Shown piece after piece: positions 7,545-8,641 of a stretch of DNA of 8,641 bases. The stretch is from NCBI GenBank assembly GCA_022616595.1, contig JAKEEL010000243.1:1-8641 (forward strand), written 5' to 3'. Both the position numbers and the translations under genes were made by a program. The DNA is from Methylococcaceae bacterium (GTDB lineage: Bacteria > Pseudomonadota > Gammaproteobacteria > Methylococcales > UBA1147). Position 1 is the first letter of the stretch; each line of letters opens with the position of its first letter. The notes beneath the pieces are model-generated. The model was not told the origin of the DNA. It worked only from the letters and a program-made list of their open reading frames with translations, and made no database searches.

Positions 7545-8453
7545 TCAAAAAAGCCAATCGTACCAATCACGGTCCAAATCGATATCCAAATGGTCTGCCG
7601 CTTTCTTGTTGACAGCAGTATTCAATGATTTCAACCTGGCTACCCCCGTCCGTACCGGATTGGCTTGGACCTGCACGGCCAGTTTACCCAACTCCCGACC
7701 CATTTGAAAGTCATCCGGAACCATTGAGAACAACGCGCCGCGTTTAACGTACCCCATATTATTATTCGAAAAAACAATAAAACGCCGATCCCAGGCTTTT
7801 CGCAGCAAGTCCTCAAAAATAGAATCTTCGATATTCGAATGCAGCCAGATGGCATTGCTGGCATCCATTGTATCCGCAAGTTCTTGGTAAATCGGAGCCG
7901 ACGATAGAATATCCCGGGCCGGCCGTGCGTCTACTGTCAGACCGATTTGCTTCGCGGACTCCAAGGCATCATTAATTAATGACTGGTGTTTATCAGGGTT
8001 ATAAACCACTAAAACCTTTCGAACATAGGGTGCGAATGTAGTCAGCTTTTTCAGCAGTATTGTCGTATCGGGAAAGGGTGAAATTCCGGTTATCTCATTT
8101 TTATCGAGTTCTATCGATGCGTGAAAGATCTCGCCAAGAACAACCGGTATATCCAAATCCATTTTGCGCATCGCTTCCCTGCTGCGCGGGCCCAATGCGA
8201 TTATGATACTGTTCTCATTCCCTGTAATATCAGATTTCAGCTTTGCAAGATCGAAGGATTCTTCCAGGGAATACTTGTCGATACGGGATCTAGTTTCCTC
8301 TTCGATGCCGTCGATTATCGTGTCAAATACCTTTTCAAGATCACGCGATTCCGATTCCGGATACACAACGCCGAGAGGCTCGCCGGCGGCATGCCCCCAA
8401 ATACTTGAAACCATCAAGCAGGCAGGCAACATCAAGCGCTGAACTATATTCAA
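7545..8453 (-). CDS. Periplasmic ABC-type substrate-binding protein (ABC_sub_bind family), orphan
   Basis: A 302-residue exported protein of the ABC_sub_bind (TrpX-like) family. Residues 1 to about 23 look like a Sec signal peptide, with R6 in a short basic part, a hydrophobic stretch and a GHA-A cleavage site near 21. Family-typical landmarks are a first lobe with the strand IIIALGPRSREAM (83-95), VLVVYNPDKH (147-156) opening the second lobe, GALFSMVPDD (239-248) followed by GRELGKLA, and a C-terminal LNTAVNKKA segment like the usual 'LKTAKALG'. I chose the TTG at 8453 (GGGA 7 nt upstream) over the ATG at 8432 because only the longer form has a charged signal-peptide start. No permease or ATPase gene is adjacent. 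It sits between a TonB receptor gene (42 nt) and the kinase (24 nt), so a role as periplasmic ligand sensor feeding the kinase is plausible but inferred. Substrate unknown. Confidence 0.82.
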   Translation of the reverse strand: MNIVQRLMLPACLMVSSIWGHAAGEPLGVVYPESESRDLEKVFDTIIDGIEEETRSRIDKYSLEESFDLAKLKSDITGNENSIIIALGPRSREAMRKMDLDIPVVLGEIFHASIELDKNEITGISPFPDTTILLKKLTTFAPYVRKVLVVYNPDKHQSLINDALESAKQIGLTVDARPARDILSSAPIYQELADTMDASNAIWLHSNIEDSIFEDLLRKAWDRRFIVFSNNNMGYVKRGALFSMVPDDFQMGRELGKLAVQVQANPVRTGVARLKSLNTAVNKKAADHLDIDLDRDWYDWLF

Positions 8454-8495
8454 CTCGATATCCCGATCGAACCAGAACCCGATTTCCGAGTATTT

Positions 8496-8641
8496 TTACC
8501 GTAAATTATAGGTAAACCCGAAATAGTAACTTCTTCCGATCGTCGGGAAATCTCCCGGGACGAGGCTGGACTGCGGATTCGCGAATGGCGGACTCGGTTC
8601 TCTCACATTGGAGTTGAACAGATTCCAGACCGACAGTACGA
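8496..8641 (-). CDS. TonB-dependent outer-membrane receptor, C-terminal fragment (cut by window edge)
   Basis: Only the last 47 codons are in the window; the stop is TAA at 8498-8496. The translation contains VWNLFNSNVREPSPP, then DFPTIGRSYYFGFTYNLR at the end. This matches the usual C-terminus of TonB-dependent receptors, where 'NLFD..REPSP' is followed by 'DLPLAGRSFF' and a final beta-strand with alternating aromatic residues. These 22-strand barrels import siderophores, cobalamin or other scarce ligands using TonB energy. The last residue is arginine rather than the phenylalanine or tryptophan common in outer-membrane proteins. The ligand cannot be told from this fragment. The binding-protein gene starts 42 nt downstream in the same reading frame, which suggests cotranscription. 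Confidence 0.78.
   Translation of the reverse strand, partial: VLSVWNLFNSNVREPSPPFANPQSSLVPGDFPTIGRSYYFGFTYNLR

Noticed and set aside
8410..8453. Lipoprotein signal (LPAC at residues 9-12) in the binding protein
   Set aside because: Proline at the -2 position and a very short preceding region do not fit a lipobox; the hydrophobic run continues past the cysteine to a signal peptidase I-like site near residue 21.
1..8641. tRNA or rRNA genes, CRISPR arrays, insertion sequences, riboswitches
   Set aside because: I read the gaps and both strands and found no cloverleaf, regularly spaced repeats, transposase motifs or known aptamer cores; the gaps between genes are too short for most of these.

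Overview
The window reads as a piece of a moderately GC-rich gammaproteobacterial chromosome. The main pointer is gene order: a GacS/BarA-type hybrid sensor kinase next to cysM and rlmD (rumA) is a familiar neighbourhood in that class (E. coli has barA beside rlmD-relA-mazG; pseudomonads have gacS near cysM-rlmD-relA). The sequence does not let me name a genus. All recognisable genes lie on the minus strand, so transcription runs from high to low coordinates.

Layout in the direction of transcription: (1) 8641-8496, the last 47 codons of a TonB-dependent outer-membrane receptor, cut by the window edge; (2) 8453-7545, a secreted periplasmic binding protein of the ABC_sub_bind (TrpX/YtgB-like) type with no permease or ATPase beside it; (3) 7520-3093, a very large (about 1475 residue) membrane hybrid histidine kinase with HAMP, HisKA, HATPase, degenerate receiver, receiver, HPt, second receiver, GGDEF and EAL; (4) 3096-2206, cysteine synthase B (CysM), whose start codon overlaps the kinase stop; (5) 2171-840, RlmD, the 23S rRNA m5U1939 methyltransferase; (6) 740-261, a small L,D-transpeptidase-fold (YkuD) protein. 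Gaps are 42, 24, -4, 34 and 98-99 nt, so the run looks like one operon or two coupled ones, with its main promoter outside the window.

Positions 1-260 are visibly richer in A+T and hold no gene I can support. There is a perfect TATAAT on the minus strand and two short minus-strand openings running off the left edge, so a further gene may begin there.

The most interesting part is the kinase and its upstream partners. The kinase carries all four stations of a phosphorelay (H-D-H-D) in one chain and ends in apparently intact cyclic-di-GMP synthase and phosphodiesterase domains. It looks like a GacS/BarA-like kinase fused to a REC-GGDEF-EAL response regulator. The receptor and solitary binding protein directly upstream suggest a ligand-sensing chain from outer membrane to periplasm to kinase to c-di-GMP. 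That chain is inference from order and domain content only.
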